Source of the DNA: Polytrichum commune
Taxonomy: Eukaryota > Streptophyta > Polytrichopsida > Polytrichales > Polytrichaceae
Length of the DNA stretch: 64,000 nt
NCBI GenBank assembly: GCA_950295325.1
Contig: OX485805.1
Span: 13,997,501 to 14,061,500, forward strand
Direction: 5' to 3'
Shown: one piece after another, positions 12,822 to 25,162 of the stretch
Layout of the letters: each line of letters starts with the position of its first letter
Numbering within the stretch: position 1 is the stretch's first letter
Position numbers and translations under genes: made by a program
The notes under the pieces: model-generated
Databases searched by the model: none
What the model was told of the DNA's origin: nothing
What the model saw: only the letters and a program-made list of their open reading frames with translations

Positions 12822-13504
12822 AGCCACTTCGTGCTGGACTTACTGGAGCTATACATCCCAGGAGACGACAGGCATGCATGGCAAACCATCAACCTTCTTC
12901 AACCAAATATCCGTGTCGTGTTTCCAAGAGAAGAGCATCAATGCACTTTTTATCGGCGTTTGTGTCTCAAACAGTGTATGATATAACTTATATATAGATG
13001 CTTCAAAGATGCTCCAGTCTTACCATCCATGACGTAGGTATCTAATATAAAAATATCTTACACACACTTCGCTCCAGCAATGGTGGGTCAAAAGTGGCCA
13101 GTTGGTGCTGAAAAACAAAAGCAATATGAAAACCCTTCCAACACTATCACACAAATTTGCAGCTTGACCTACTATGACATAAGAGTGCTGGCAACTTGGC
13201 AAGACTCAGAAGCACAAGATTGTGGACTAAAATAATGTGCAAACGCTAAGAAAACACCAAAATTACAAAAGCCGGTCTGCACATAAATAACAAAAATACA
13301 ATACATCAACTCCTAATGCTTCCCTGCATATTCTACAACTTTATGGCCTCGTCATTTCTGCTTTGTTAGGAGGGATGTGGTGGAGGTCATTGGTGCCAAA
13401 AACCTTCTTCAGAACGACCTTCTGCACCTCACTTGGGTTGCCTCGCTATTTCACCTCAGCCTCATGGAATCATTACAAGCCTCAGGATTGCTTTCAGAAG
13501 ATAA

Positions 13505-15770
13505 TCATCGTTGTCTGTCACCATCCCGCACCTTATACCTGGATGTCAGGACCCTCTGAAGCTCCTCTTCACCTCCAACATTTATTATTTCCTAATCATC
13601 CCATGAATCCTCGTATCAGTAAATATGCTAAACGAGAAACCTGAAATTTAGAAACAATCCAATGAGGAGACCAGTGGTGATACAAGAGCGAAAGTATTTA
13701 AACAAATTCCACCTTTGGTCCAAGGAAGAGTCCGTAGGGTACACCATCGAATAGATCCGCATGATGAAGCTGAAATGCATCCAAGAATTACTTATTAGGA
13801 GTTAGACACATATATGGATCTAAGAATGACGGACCCTTGGCTATACACCTTTACTTTCTTGCAGTTTTCACACTCATAACGAAATGAATTCTAAACCAAT
13901 CTGCTGCATCATATTCTATGTAGATTGCCACTATGATACAGCTGCTCCACTACACACATTTGCATAACCAAACCTGATGTGCCGCTGCCACTTTTTGGAG
14001 GTATGGAACCTCGGCAATCGGTCCGACAGGGAACCGCTTGTGTACAAGACCGTCGTGCACAAACATGTATGCCATACCAAACATTGTAATACCTAAGCCC
14101 TGCACAAACGAACAATTTCCCTTACAATCTCATAATTTGATCAATAAGTGAATGCATGGCAAAAGAGGCACACCGATCATGGGAGATACTTTTCAGGGTA
14201 AAGGTTTTACTGCTCCAAAGCAGAGGCCAGGTACAAAGCCCTTGTTGAAAAATCCATATGCCAGGAGCGCTATGGCTGGGAAGGCATTGATGATTGCAAA
14301 GACGTCATTTAGCTCGAACGGACCTTCTCTTGGTTTATGATGTGACTGTAAAAGTGTACACATTGAGCAAAATTAGGACTGCAATTCCAAATTGCGTTGA
14401 CCAATCTAAGAGGAAGTAAAATTTGATGTACTCATCCGCTATCTTCTTTGCACAATGCGAACAGATACTCTTATAAACTCACCTCATGCATACTCCAAAG
14501 AGAGGCATGCCATAGTGCTTTGTGAGCCCACCGTGCCCAATATTCCATCCCCACCTGAATGAAGTTAACAAGAAGTATATGAAGGAGAAGGTTGTGGTAA
14601 ATAATCTATCCTCATCACTCTGAGGGATAGGAAGGACTGATGTTCTGACGTAGAAACATAGACCAAGCACGAGTGCTTTTATCTAGAGCAACTTCGCATT
14701 ATGTTGCTCAATTGTACACAGGGGAAGTTGAAAACCGGTGCACAGAAAATCAAGGGACTAAAAGCAGCCGTCTCTTACCACAACACCAATTGCTAATGAA
14801 AATGTCCCCAACATCTCAATGTATGGGACCTCCGCGCCATCCTGCGAAAACCGACCACATCATTAGCTCAGGGCATGACTTCAAACAATTTTCAGTAGAA
14901 GCATTCCAGCTCTGTTTGGCCTACACTGACCGTACGAAATAGGCTGCTCTTCATTCAAATTCAGACACTACCTCCGAGCATGTACCACCACAAGCGGAAA
15001 GAAATTATTGCTTCGTATGCGAAACAACGAATACAAAATCACAGGGGACCAACTCCCGACGAAAAGTCCCATTGAGTTGAATGATAACTCTAATGTCTCT
15101 ACAACTACAATGAGAAATTTTTTCTCCCTTATTTGCAATTGCTACTCAAAGACTGCCATCTTCAAAATAATCTCATTTGGCCGTCAAAGAGAACGACAAG
15201 AAGAGGAACGATTTAGAGTCTGGACAATCAACAGTCGACACGAAGTGGTTACATTGTTGCAAGTCCACAAACCTGTATTTCCCATATGAACCGATAGTAG
15301 ACAGCGGCAGCTGCTAGTGTGGTGAAACCAATGCTGGATGCCATGGCTGCCAGCAAGTACACAGTTCGTTCACCTTTTCTATTTCTTCTTCTTTTAACCT
15401 TGGTGTCCGCATCTACACCGGAATCCTTGGATGATACAAATTGAATTTCAAGATCTGCTTCTTGTGACTCTACCGCATTCCCCCCATCATTCTTCATAAA
15501 AGATGGTGCTGAAATTTGATGAACGGGCTCTTCTGATGAGCTACTCGAGTGCATGGATATTAAGGACGTACGTGGTTTCCTTCCCCTACATGATCCTTTT
15601 CCTACAACATTTTTGCTATGTAGGGAAAATAAGTGATATCCTTGTGTCCTAAAGAAGGAAGGTGATGTCAGAGGCTTCGATGATGCTTTCGAAAATTCTT
15701 TATGAAGGGATGGATGGACAAGGCTACCAACAGCAGCATCCCGCAACCTAATCACACAACCTATATCCAT
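13505..15770 (-). CDS. BCH: Beta-carotene hydroxylase (non-haem di-iron), copy A
   Basis: Hydroxylates the beta rings of beta-carotene to give zeaxanthin via beta-cryptoxanthin in plastids. Seven exons on the minus strand, all with GT-AG junctions and all in phase 0: 15770-15273, 14841-14779, 14554-14483, 14345-14211, 14099-13974, 13769-13713 and 13591-13505 (stop TGA). They give 345 residues, normal for the plant family. Residues 1-120 or so are Ser-rich and variable, fitting a transit peptide and linker. A hydrophobic segment follows near residue 140. All four histidine boxes are present: HKALWH, HESHH, HDGLVH and HQLHH, the ligands of the di-iron site, spread over exons 3-6. No lesion is seen. 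The last exon, EIINVGGEEELQRVL, fits the family tail but its acceptor is the least certain junction. Copy B at 44728-46994 is almost identical. Confidence 0.93.
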
Positions 15771-17104
15771 TGCAGCTATTAAGTAGTTTCTGCAATCACA
15801 ACTACGAAAGGTGACCGTACTGCAGCCTGAAAGTCAATAACTCCTCGTCCTCCAAGCACATTCTTCACCCCAGCTTAAGGTCGAATTTCGAAACAGTTCC
15901 CGCTATAAAAACAATTTGCTGCATGTGACGCGACAAAATGGTGAACGTGTAACTCCAAGAAAGATCATCCACACACAACGTAGGTGAACTGAAACCAGGA
16001 GCACAAGTACAACATGCCCGCCATGGAAGAAGCAATACAAGCCGCTCAGATGTAGGCGCCAATTTAAGTTGGAGCGATCGATCAAGAATCGAAGGCCAGG
16101 CCAATCCAGCTCGCGAAAATTAACCGCAACTTAAGTGATAGTAGTGCGTTACTTTCGTCCTTGCTTCAAATCGCTCAACGTAGTCCAATGGCAAACTTAC
16201 ACAGTACAACAATCGCCCACAGCGTTGACACATTAAAATCGGCAAATTACTACATCGGACTTGAGACATGCAACAATGAACTCTAAGTTGAGCAATTCAA
16301 TTATTGAAGCATACGATAGGAGAAAATTATAAGTAAGCCCTCCTGTCCAACTCTCTCCTCTACAACAATTAAGCAAACCATTCACCTAAAGCAGTGCACA
16401 AGAATTGTTGAGTGGAGAAGATTCTTGGCACGGACAAGGCAATCAACTGTGAGCCAGAAATTACAAACCAAAACTTCCTGCTCCACTATAATACCTCTAT
16501 GCATGCCGCACGAGCATTCCAAATGAGGAGTCCAATAATTCGAGCTCCACTCAATACTTATGGCCTCGTTACACACTAAGCACTCCAACATCGATTATGC
16601 GTACTGTCCAGTTGCGTCTTTATCTCATCTCCACTCTTTGGAAACTCTTCAAACTAATCAAAACGAGAATAAAGTTCATGTAACTACTGGAAAAATTCAC
16701 CTCCTGGAAAAAAAGATTCATGAAAGCTGAACCGGAAACCCTCTCGCTCTACGACCGCGCTAGCTCAATACTACACCACAATTCCGAATAAGAGCTGCTA
16801 TAGAATCTGTGTTTCAGTGCGAACTTATGTAAATTGAGATATCCTATTAAATGTGATACCGATCCTTGCTGTCCGTCTCCGAAACTATTTGGCAATGCCA
16901 GCAATTGCAACAAGCGCACCCGGAGTCGAAGGCGCAGGAGGCAGGAAGGAGAAGAGAAGAGAAGGCTGGCGGGCCGGGCGGGCGGGGTCGGGTCAGGTCG
17001 GGTGGCGACGGGCCCGGTGCTGCCACCCGGTGGTCGGATAGGAGGCGCGAACGGTGCGTTCGGATTGGCGCAGAGGGGAGTAGCCGGGCCAATGGGTGGC
17101 CAGG
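15771..17104. promoter_or_regulatory. Upstream region of BCH copy A, ending in a GC-rich block
   Basis: No coding frame was recognised. The region is conserved with 46995-48342, so it was part of the duplicated unit and presumably holds the BCH promoter and 5' leader. Bases 16910-17104 are markedly GC-rich with GGGTCGGGTCAGG-type repeats and could be a CpG-rich promoter for BCH or for a neighbour. No individual promoter motif is claimed. Confidence 0.4.
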
Positions 17105-17304
17105 CGTTGTCACTAACGGCCCCTCAAAATGGGGCCTCCGCCTCTGCCCAAGTACCTGCACGCCCTGCCCCGATTTTGCCTGCCCGCCCGAGTGAGGTGC
17201 CCGCTCCTCCCTGCCCGCCCTGCTCTGCCCGGGAGTGGCTCCCCCGCTCACGAGCGGCGAGTGAATTCAAACGAATTCTTGGTTGGTTATGGCACGGAGA
17301 ATTC

Positions 17305-19345
17305 TCATGTTAGCAATTCAAGTCTCCGAGGAGGACTTCTTTGATGATGCCAACCTGAACGTCTTCGGATGTTGAAGGCAACTTGAGGAATTTTTGGGTG
17401 ACCTTGACATGGAGTCTGACACCGATGGAGGTTGGCTACTGGGAAGATGATTGATACCTCATGCTCGGTCTCAGAAATCCTCTTTGTAATCCTCTCCTCA
17501 TCGATTGCAGCAACAACTTTCCCCTTCCATCCATCAAGCTCCACGTGGAGATTATCCGCTGCATTTTGAAGCTGTAGGCGAAGGGGACATTGGAGTGTGT
17601 TCCCTTTATATCAACTAACTTCTCACTGGAAGTGAGTGGGATGGAGAGAAGAAGTGGCCTATGGAGGTTTTAAACCCTAAACCCCAACTTTCTCCTTTGG
17701 GAATTTTTGCTAGTCAATGCACAGAGACAAGAAGTTGCATACCATGAACTGTATCCTGTGTTATTCTTTTGTATCTTGAATGTGACATTATACTTCAGAC
17801 TTGCAAAGAATTTCCTTCAGCACCTGTGTGAGAAAAGCCCTCCTGCTCCTATATGAAGGTAGACAGAAAAAGCAGCAAAAGTTTGTGTTTCTGACAGACT
17901 CTGATTGTATTGTGCAACTAGTCTTGATGGTCCACGAGTAAAGAAGCACAGAATTATGATAAGGATATCCACAGGGATCCACAGGGAGGATACTACATTT
18001 GTCTGGCAAGGTTTGTCATGTATGTGAACATTTTACAAGAGGCCATATAATCTTTTCATTTCCATAGACATGTCAGATCATTTTGGAACACTGAGAGTAA
18101 ACAAATTTGCTGAGGTGCATGTTGAAGAAATATTCTCTTCTACCATGCCTTCTGGACCTCAATTGAATGACACTTCTTGTTTGTGGATAGCATTGTATTG
18201 TTGAACATGAGTATCACATCAGTGTGTATATGATTTCTGCAACTGGCAAGGGTTAAATGCTTTGATGACTTTGCAGGTAGTTGAACCTACGGCAATCTTG
18301 GATTGAGAAGCGTATGAATTTATGGGTAGAAGAATGCATGAAAGCTGAAACTGCAGCAAGCATTGAGAAACTTACAAAGGTGTGGTCATTTAAGAGATTT
18401 CCACTAACATTCTTCTGAAGCTATAAGAGGGCACTATTTTCTGCATTTAAGAAAGCTAAGGCTAAGGCTGTCAATTTGTAATTGCATGACTGTAGTAGTC
18501 TAGTCATGCATTTTGAGCCCAAGAAGGGTGGATTTCTATATATTCGAGGGTTGTGCATTACTTGCTATAACGAGTCTTGGGATCTTTTCTTCCGTATCCT
18601 TTAATGGTCATTTCACTATGTAATATTTTTCCTCTTAAATGATTGAACTTGCGAGTATTGAGTATTATCCTTCGACATCACAAAATTTCTAAACAGTCAT
18701 CACTCATGTGGTACCAATGTGACTTTGGCCTTTCTTGGCACTAGTGTGACAGGTTGGGTGTGGTTTCTTTCATCTGTCACACTCTAGAAATATTAAAACT
18801 GAAAGTACAGTTCTTGCATCTACAAGTTTGCTTGTTATGCACCTTTTTTCTTTATAATCCGAGGGCAAGCATTAGGGTTTATAGATGGTTAAATGCATAC
18901 AATGGAAACCAGGTTGTAGTATGCTTGGCACGTGCTTGTTGTTTTGTCCAGATTTATCTTTTGAATAAGACCCAATATGAGAGTTGTGCGTTCGATATCA
19001 TGAATGAGATGGGCTTTCCTTATTCTCAGTTAAATATTTTGATAGACCAGGGTGTTTGCTAAATTGTGATATGTACAGGAGGCGATAAGGATTATATTAT
19101 GGGATGAAGTAGCAAAACTGTGGGAAGCTCCTCTGCAACCTGTGCTTGACCCTGGTTGCACAAATTGGTAAGGTGTTTCCTTTGATGAGGTGACAAATTT
19201 TGAAGATGACATCCCTATGCCATCTAATACCCCTGCGCACGCCTCCACTTCATCACTACCTATTAAGTCAGACAAAGAGGGGAGCTCTGCACAAAAGCGT
19301 GGTCACAAGGCAGATGGTTTCAAGAAGCCCAAAGAGGTAAGTGAT
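17305..19345. pseudogene. Captured gene fragments inside the MULE
   Basis: Several short exon-like pieces bounded by plausible splice sites differ in codon quality from the AT-rich transposase part. Minus strand, 17544-17345: a frame containing ELDGWKGKVVAAIDEER. Plus strand, 18290-18378: a frame with WIEKRMNLWVEECMKAETAA. Plus strand, 19090-19337: a frame reading ILWDEVAKLWEAP, later FEDDIPMPSNTP, ending at a GTAAGT donor. The parent gene or genes were not recognised. Capture of host exons between MULE ends is well known (Pack-MULEs); here it is inferred from the position and mixed composition. Confidence 0.4.
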
Positions 19346-19923
19346 TGCCCAGAGTATCTCTCCCATGTATTTCACATCATTTTCTAATTAAGTATAATTA
19401 TTATATATACACTACTAAATATTGATCCGAATTACTGTAGCTGAAGCTCTAGAGTGTGGTTCTGAGCATAAGAACATTCTCCAGCTGCAGCGAACCTTGT
19501 CTCTCTTTAATCTCAAACACTAGTTTTTCATGTGGATGCTTCAAAAAAAAAGATTGCAGTTGATTACGCCTTTGAAACCACACTGTATTTATATAGCACA
19601 TCTAATTTAAGGATCATTCGTGGGCATTAAGGATCATTCGTGAAGCAAATAATCAGAATGCCTCGGCCTTATATGACAGTCTAGGATATGCATTGGAATA
19701 AGAGTAGCCTCTAGAGGCAGAGAGTGTGCTTCAAAGGCTTTGAAGGAGGTTGTTTAGCTTTTGGGTTTCATAAGAAATCTCTCCCCTATGGTTAAGTATC
19801 ATATGGTTATGTATCAAATGATCAGCTTCAAAAGGTGTGCAGTAATTGTTCTCTACATTAAACATTAGACATGAAGAAGTTGTTTAGGGTTTTGGATTTT
19901 GGATTTTGGGTTTTTGAGTTTAA

Positions 19924-19951
19924 AGTTTAGGGTTTAGGGTTTAGGGTTTCG
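19924..19951 (+). repeat. Interstitial telomere-like repeat (TTTAGGG)n
   Basis: About three to four units of TTTAGGG, the common plant telomere repeat, preceded by degenerate TTTTGGAT/TTTGGGT units from about 19885. It lies just before the decayed transposase, so it may be a telo-box-like promoter element or simply microsatellite DNA. Confidence 0.75.
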
Positions 19952-19963
19952 AATCCCATTGAG

Positions 19964-21945
19964 TTGTGGCCTTCCATAGTTCAAGAGTGTCATGTAAATG
20001 TCAACGGTAAATATTTACTGTTAACTCCTACACTCAATGCGATTCGAAAAAAGTGGACAACGGATATTATAGTGGAAGAAATTCATAGTTCATATGTTGA
20101 AAATTGTCTTTATTCTTGTGCAACTTGTGATAATATCAAATTATGGAATGAAGTTCATATTATTTTCCATCCTCTTTTAGATGTCACATTTGACTAAATA
20201 TGTATAAAATATATGGTCGTACGTAAATTGCGACGAAGTTATAAATATAAAGATCAAATTGTGAATTACTATCATTGTTATTGGAGTGGAAAGCAAAGAT
20301 GTCATCATAGAAAGACATATTTGATTAGATTTTTAAAAAAAAATGCAAATCAAAATAGGAAGTCCAGGTTGTGTAGTTGTTCTTTTCAATTAAAAACGGT
20401 AAAAGCCATGAGACATCATAATTGTGATCGTGACCTACGGTTAGCATATGTTATAACTTTTGTGCATACGCAATACACGAAATATGTTTCAGGTTTGGAG
20501 GCCGATATCCTCTTTTAACTATGCGCTCATTGCTTATGGTTATGGCGAAGAAAATTTTAAAGATAATTATTTCTACATCGACGATGGCGTTTGCTTCCGA
20601 TCGAGATGCAAACAATATTAAAGCTATTTTGACGGAATTGAAAAGAGTTACATATCGATTTTTCATCATTACTAAAGAAGTGGTGCAATTGAGGCTTTCT
20701 ATGAGATTCAATGATAAATTATATTTTTTTTAATGTATGTATCATTTAAAAAAATTTGAAATATTCATTATATATCTTGAATTGTCGTCATGATTGTGAT
20801 GTGTAGATGCTTTGCGAAATGACAATTGGGATGCCGCTCAACTAGAATGTCGGTAGTTATAAGATCAAAGAAATATTTTATTTTATTAACTATAATTATC
20901 AAAAGATAAAACGCAAGGAAATATGTTTTTGTTGTAGTAATTCAAGATGAATGGATGTAAAATGTTGGAAGAATATTTTCAAATGAAAATTCATGGGCTT
21001 TTATATTTACTTTTTTAAACAAATCAATACGGTCTTCTTTTGTATGCCGCAATTATCCAAAACCAAGATGGAAAAAGAGTTCCGATATTTTATAAGTTAT
21101 GCACAAGGGATGTAAAACGAGAATAAAGACAAAGTCATGAAGGTATCGCGTTAGAACTCGCTCTTACTGCTGCATTTGAATCCATTGGAGATGTGAGACC
21201 TTCTGCTATTTTTATCGATAAGCATAAGACATTTCCAAATGCTATCAATGAAGTTGTTGGCAAGGATATTCATTGTTGGCGTGTAGAGAATGGAAAAATA
21301 ATACAAATTCGTGGAAATGTTTTACTATGTTATTTTCATGTTGTGAAGGCTTGGAGTGAAGAAAAAAAAATCTCGTGTTCCCGCTATTGACAAAGACAAT
21401 GTTTGAAGAACGTTGTATTATTTAATGCATTGTCCACAAGAATGACAATTTGACAACCATTTCAAGAGATTTTATGAAATTTTTTAACATATACCGAATG
21501 TGATAGATTGTATGGAAAAAAAATGGGCTGGTGAAAATGTACCTTGAAGAATACTATGGCCACAATTTAGTCGTTTATTTATCTATGGAAGTATGGATAC
21601 TATAAATCACATCGAAAAACATTGAGAATAGATCAAATATATTTTGTTTCAAGGAAAAATCAATTGTGCGCTTAGGGATCTATAGCCAGTATTCAGGAGA
21701 ATGTGAGACGAACCAAGATGAGGCATGGACAAAAACAAAAAACACCGGAATATGAAATAGACAATGGTTTACAACCAACTCCAAGACGTCATGGATATTT
21801 ATTGGTCTCTCATTCAAAGCATAAAAAAACTATATTTCCAAAGGTTTTGAGGGCACATTGTGACAAGTATAAGGTGAACACAAGAATGGAAGAAGATGAT
21901 GGTTATGTGGAGTGCAAGAATTGCAACAATTTTATGAATTTGGAA
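19964..21945 (+). pseudogene. MULE transposase, decayed, same family as 9290-11631
   Basis: The first part (19964-20197) has the H2C2-like stretch ending CLYSCATC. The part at 20213-20320 matches the following YYHCYWSGKQR region. The part at 21193-21390 holds FIDKHKTFPNAINEVV and LLCYFHVVKAWSE, the second half of the catalytic domain. A segment near 21495-21630 aligns with the minus-strand copy's IPEVIQ...WxxFDRMFSYGG...NHVERH region. A basic C-terminus ends ECKNCNNFMNLE. Many stops and shifts separate the pieces. Confidence 0.7.
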
Positions 21946-21948
21946 TAA

Positions 21949-23370
21949 GATATATAGGCCTCTTACCAAAGTTCTAGGTTTTATGAATATCTTCTGGATA
22001 ACCCATTGCATCTAAAAATGTTTTTCTAATTTCTTAATATTTCATATATGTTATGAATAAACCATTGATTTAGTTGTTAATTGCTATTGATTTAATGTGT
22101 GAGCAATATGTAGTATATTTTATAAATGAAGTTTTAACAACAAGTTAGTTGTGTTGACGACAATAAAGTATATGAGATAGATTTCAATCTAGTTAGAAAT
22201 GTCCATACATTCATGGGTGGTTCAAATTTTAAAAAATAATGTATGATGATGTGGTAGTGTCTTAATTTCATTTTCGGAGTCAACTTGTTTTTATGTTTGG
22301 AATTGAGGGGTGTGAATGATTTGGTTTTTAATAAAGCCTTAGGGCATTGTGCCAATCCCAAGTCTAGCAAAAGTGTCATTTTTTTATATTCAATGTCTAA
22401 ATATATTGTGATTAGACATGAGTGAAAGTGTGTAAGAAGACATGGTAATGCATTTGTGTGATCCTTGCAATAATTTTGCAATGGTATATTTTCAAATTAT
22501 TCATTAACATGCATGATGAAAACGTTATCCAATAATATTTTTCTAAATGTCGATTATGATCCATAGTACGTTAAACATACGATGTCGAGGCGGTTCATAT
22601 CAACAATCACAATTCCAAATAATTGCATAATAAAATATCTATCATTTTAAGATTTTATGTCATTAATGTTTTCAAGAAATTGGAGATTGAAACCAACTTA
22701 ATCACCCTTTATTTAGCATTTTTTGGTGGAATGTTAGAATCATACTTCAAACTCAATTGCCCATGCAACAATTTTTGGGTTGAAGAATGAGAAATAAAGT
22801 ATTCACCCTAAACAAACTTCTTGGAATAATATGCTCGCTATATCTATATTCATCTTAAAATTTCCTATCGCATGGGATATAAGGATGGGCTATAGGTTAT
22901 AAATGTTAGACCCTAAACCCTCATAATTCCAATGAAACACAACAAGTCATGCAAATTGAATCAACAATAATACTGTGGTAATAACCTTGCTTATAGCAAA
23001 GAGTAAAGAAATTAAAACAAAAAGTAATGCTTCTTCATCAAACTAATAATTCAAGAAAGTCCTTGACCAATCAAGGGTTAAGAGTCTAATGAACAATGCA
23101 TTATGGAAATAGAATTCCAATAAAATACTTATTTACTAAGTGAAAGTGAAAGTGGACATATATATTGGCTTTTGGACCTTGAAGGTGAGGTGAATGTGAA
23201 CAACATATGCTTTACAAATGATTTGATTGAGTTTGAAAAATAACCGGTTGAAATTCAAGACTTTAAAAAAATTACCTATCATTTTTCATGTTTAAAACAA
23301 CTCTCAATTAATAAAGAAATCCCGGAAGATGTTAACATGTCCCCGGTTGGACTTAAAAACACTGAGCATG
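21949..23370. other. AT-rich interior of the 6.5-kb MULE
   Basis: No credible coding frame, RNA gene or tandem repeat seen. One CCGGTTGAAATTC motif near 23244 resembles the clusters at 1388-1630 and 6640-6870. Confidence 0.5.
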
Positions 23371-23562
23371 TTGGGGCAAGGTAGGCGAGCAGCACGCCGA
23401 GCGGGCGGGCGGGCAGGCAGGGAGGGCGGGTGGGCGGTTGGGCAGCTGACTCGCGCAGGCAGGGCGCACGGGCGGACGGGTAGGCAAAATGGGGGCAAGT
23501 CGGGCAGGGACGTGGGCAGAGGCGGAGGCCCCATTTTGAGGGGGCCTTAGAGGCGAGGGTGG

Positions 23563-24128
23563 CCAGGTGATTGTCGAGGTCCCCACCCCTTCTAGCAGCT
23601 TCACCCCGCCTTCATGACACACATGCGCAATTGTGGCAACCTCTTAACACCATAACATTACTTAAGCACTAGGGTGTTGCTGTATTACCGTAGGCTCATA
23701 TATAGCAGGATGGGCGGAAAATATTTCGAAATAATAAAGTATATTTTGGATTTTTGGAAATTAACGAGTCAGATTGTAGTTTAAATGGGAAAAGAAAAAT
23801 TTATAAAAATATAATATTATTAAGAAATTTGGTGTGTTGTGGAATGAGGCTACAGTCAACAACTCATATGCATTCACAACATTCTTGTATCTATCACGCT
23901 TGTTCACTCTAACGTTCCCACGGAGTGAAGTTATCAGTCATGCGTTACAAACTGAATCTCTCAAAATCAAGAGTATTAAAAGCTTGAGATAAGCAGAGTT
24001 TGCAGGAGAAGTATGGGGAAAGTCTAGATATGACATGTCGTGTGCCTATGTGTCTATATATATACATACACACTAGTGATGGCATGTGCGGAACACTAAT
24101 TCGGGGACTGTATCTTTTGATTAAAATA
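23563..24128. repeat. Segmental duplication, copy A, middle block
   Basis: Matches 48343-48917 in the same orientation. No gene recognised. It separates the two large MULE insertions of copy A. Confidence 0.9.
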
Positions 24129-24573
24129 GGGGATCGCTATTTCCACACCTTTTTTGGCTAGATTCACACCTTTTTGCCGGTTCGGTTGCCGTGTTACTGA
24201 GGCGCTATATATAAGATTCTTCATGGTGCATCCGGACCGTTGATCCACCAAGGCCCATCCAAGGGCCTCAATGATCCTAGGTGGCGGTGGGGTGGGGGGC
24301 GGGGGTGGTGCTTGCCACCAAGGCAGGTGGGGCCGTGGACCTCATGTCTTTTTTGGGGAGGCCGGATTTAGGGTGGTGTCGGGCCTAGTGGCTAGGCGGG
24401 CCCAGCGGCTAGGCCTACTTATTATATAACTAGTTGGTTAGCCTTACTCTACTTACTAAATAACTAGTTGGTTACCCTTACTCTACTTACTAAATAACTT
24501 GTCTTGGAATCAGCGACGCTATCTTGTGAGCGGTGAGCAGTGAGCGGCGAGCGGTGAGCAGAAAATTTTGATT
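24129..24573 (+). repeat. Left terminal inverted repeat of the 12.3-kb MULE
   Basis: Pairs with 35513-36384 on the opposite strand. It contains two copies of a 34-bp minisatellite unit starting AACTAGTTGGTTAGCC (about 24427-24495) and, at its inner edge, five heptamers of the form GTGAGCR (24527-24562). Confidence 0.92.
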
Positions 24574-25162
24574 TTTTAAAAAAAAATCAGAATATTTGAC
24601 TTAATTCTTACACCGAGTAGGACTCTTCGTATAGTTTCTTTACAAATATGACTAAAAGTAGATGGTACGTTTAACTGTGGATGGTGCCTATAACCGTGGA
24701 ATGGAAGAAATTATAAACTTTTGAAAAAACCATCCATAAAAACAAATGGAAGAAAACGAAAAAATAAATTTAGAAAAAAAACTTCCAAAATAATAGGGAA
24801 CATAAAATAAGAGATAAGAATGTAAATTAAAATTTTAAGTATTTATCCACGAAAACTCAAAAAAATGAAAAACATATAATTAAAAAAATGAATTTTTTTT
24901 GTCCATGTCCTTTCGGATCCGAGACAAGAATATTCTATAGTCACAATTGAGAATAAAAATAGAGAAAAATAATCATTTTCATGGCAATCCTTTTGTATCC
25001 AAGATTGGAAAATTCATGGTTTCATAAATATGATCTTTTAATAATGTGCAGATTCAAATACAAATCAAAGGCAATTCAAATCAATTCCGCTATTTGAAGA
25101 TGGGATTCACGAACTAAAAAGATCACTACCAAGCACCTTGAAGCATGAAGGAAGTCAAGGAA

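Larger units (their letters stand above)
12822..17104. repeat. Segmental duplication, copy A, BCH block
   Basis: Nearly identical to 44056-48342 in the same orientation; most differences are isolated substitutions and 1-few-base indels. It spans a short conserved coding tail (12825-12989), the whole BCH gene and its upstream region. It ends exactly where a MULE is inserted. Confidence 0.95.
17105..23562. mobile_element. 6.5-kb Mutator-like element inserted in copy A
   Basis: Copy B reads straight through this point (48342/48343), so copy B is the empty site. The 11-bp GGGTGGCCAGG occurs on both sides of the insert but once in copy B, a target duplication of MULE size. Terminal inverted repeats are GC-rich: CCTCAAAATGGGGCCTCCGC on the left (from about 17121) and its complement ending at about 23540, with weaker similarity extending about 170 bp inward. 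The interior holds captured gene-like fragments (17305-19345) and a decayed MULE transposase (19964-21945). Confidence 0.85.

Noticed and set aside
14152-15289. Several plus-strand open frames of 60-93 codons across BCH copy A (and equivalents in copy B)
   Set aside because: They are antisense to conserved BCH exons or fall in its introns; the minus strand explains the conservation.
16834-17313. Overlapping open frames of 109-159 codons in the GC-rich block upstream of BCH
   Set aside because: Stops are rare because of GC content. Frames on both strands are open at once and they cross the MULE insertion joint.
19924-19951. True chromosome end or telomere fusion
   Set aside because: Only three to four units, inside a transposon, with no head-to-head arrangement.
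23304-23622. Pro/Arg-rich open frames at the right end of the 6.5-kb MULE
   Set aside because: They lie in the GC-rich terminal inverted repeat and run across the insertion boundary.
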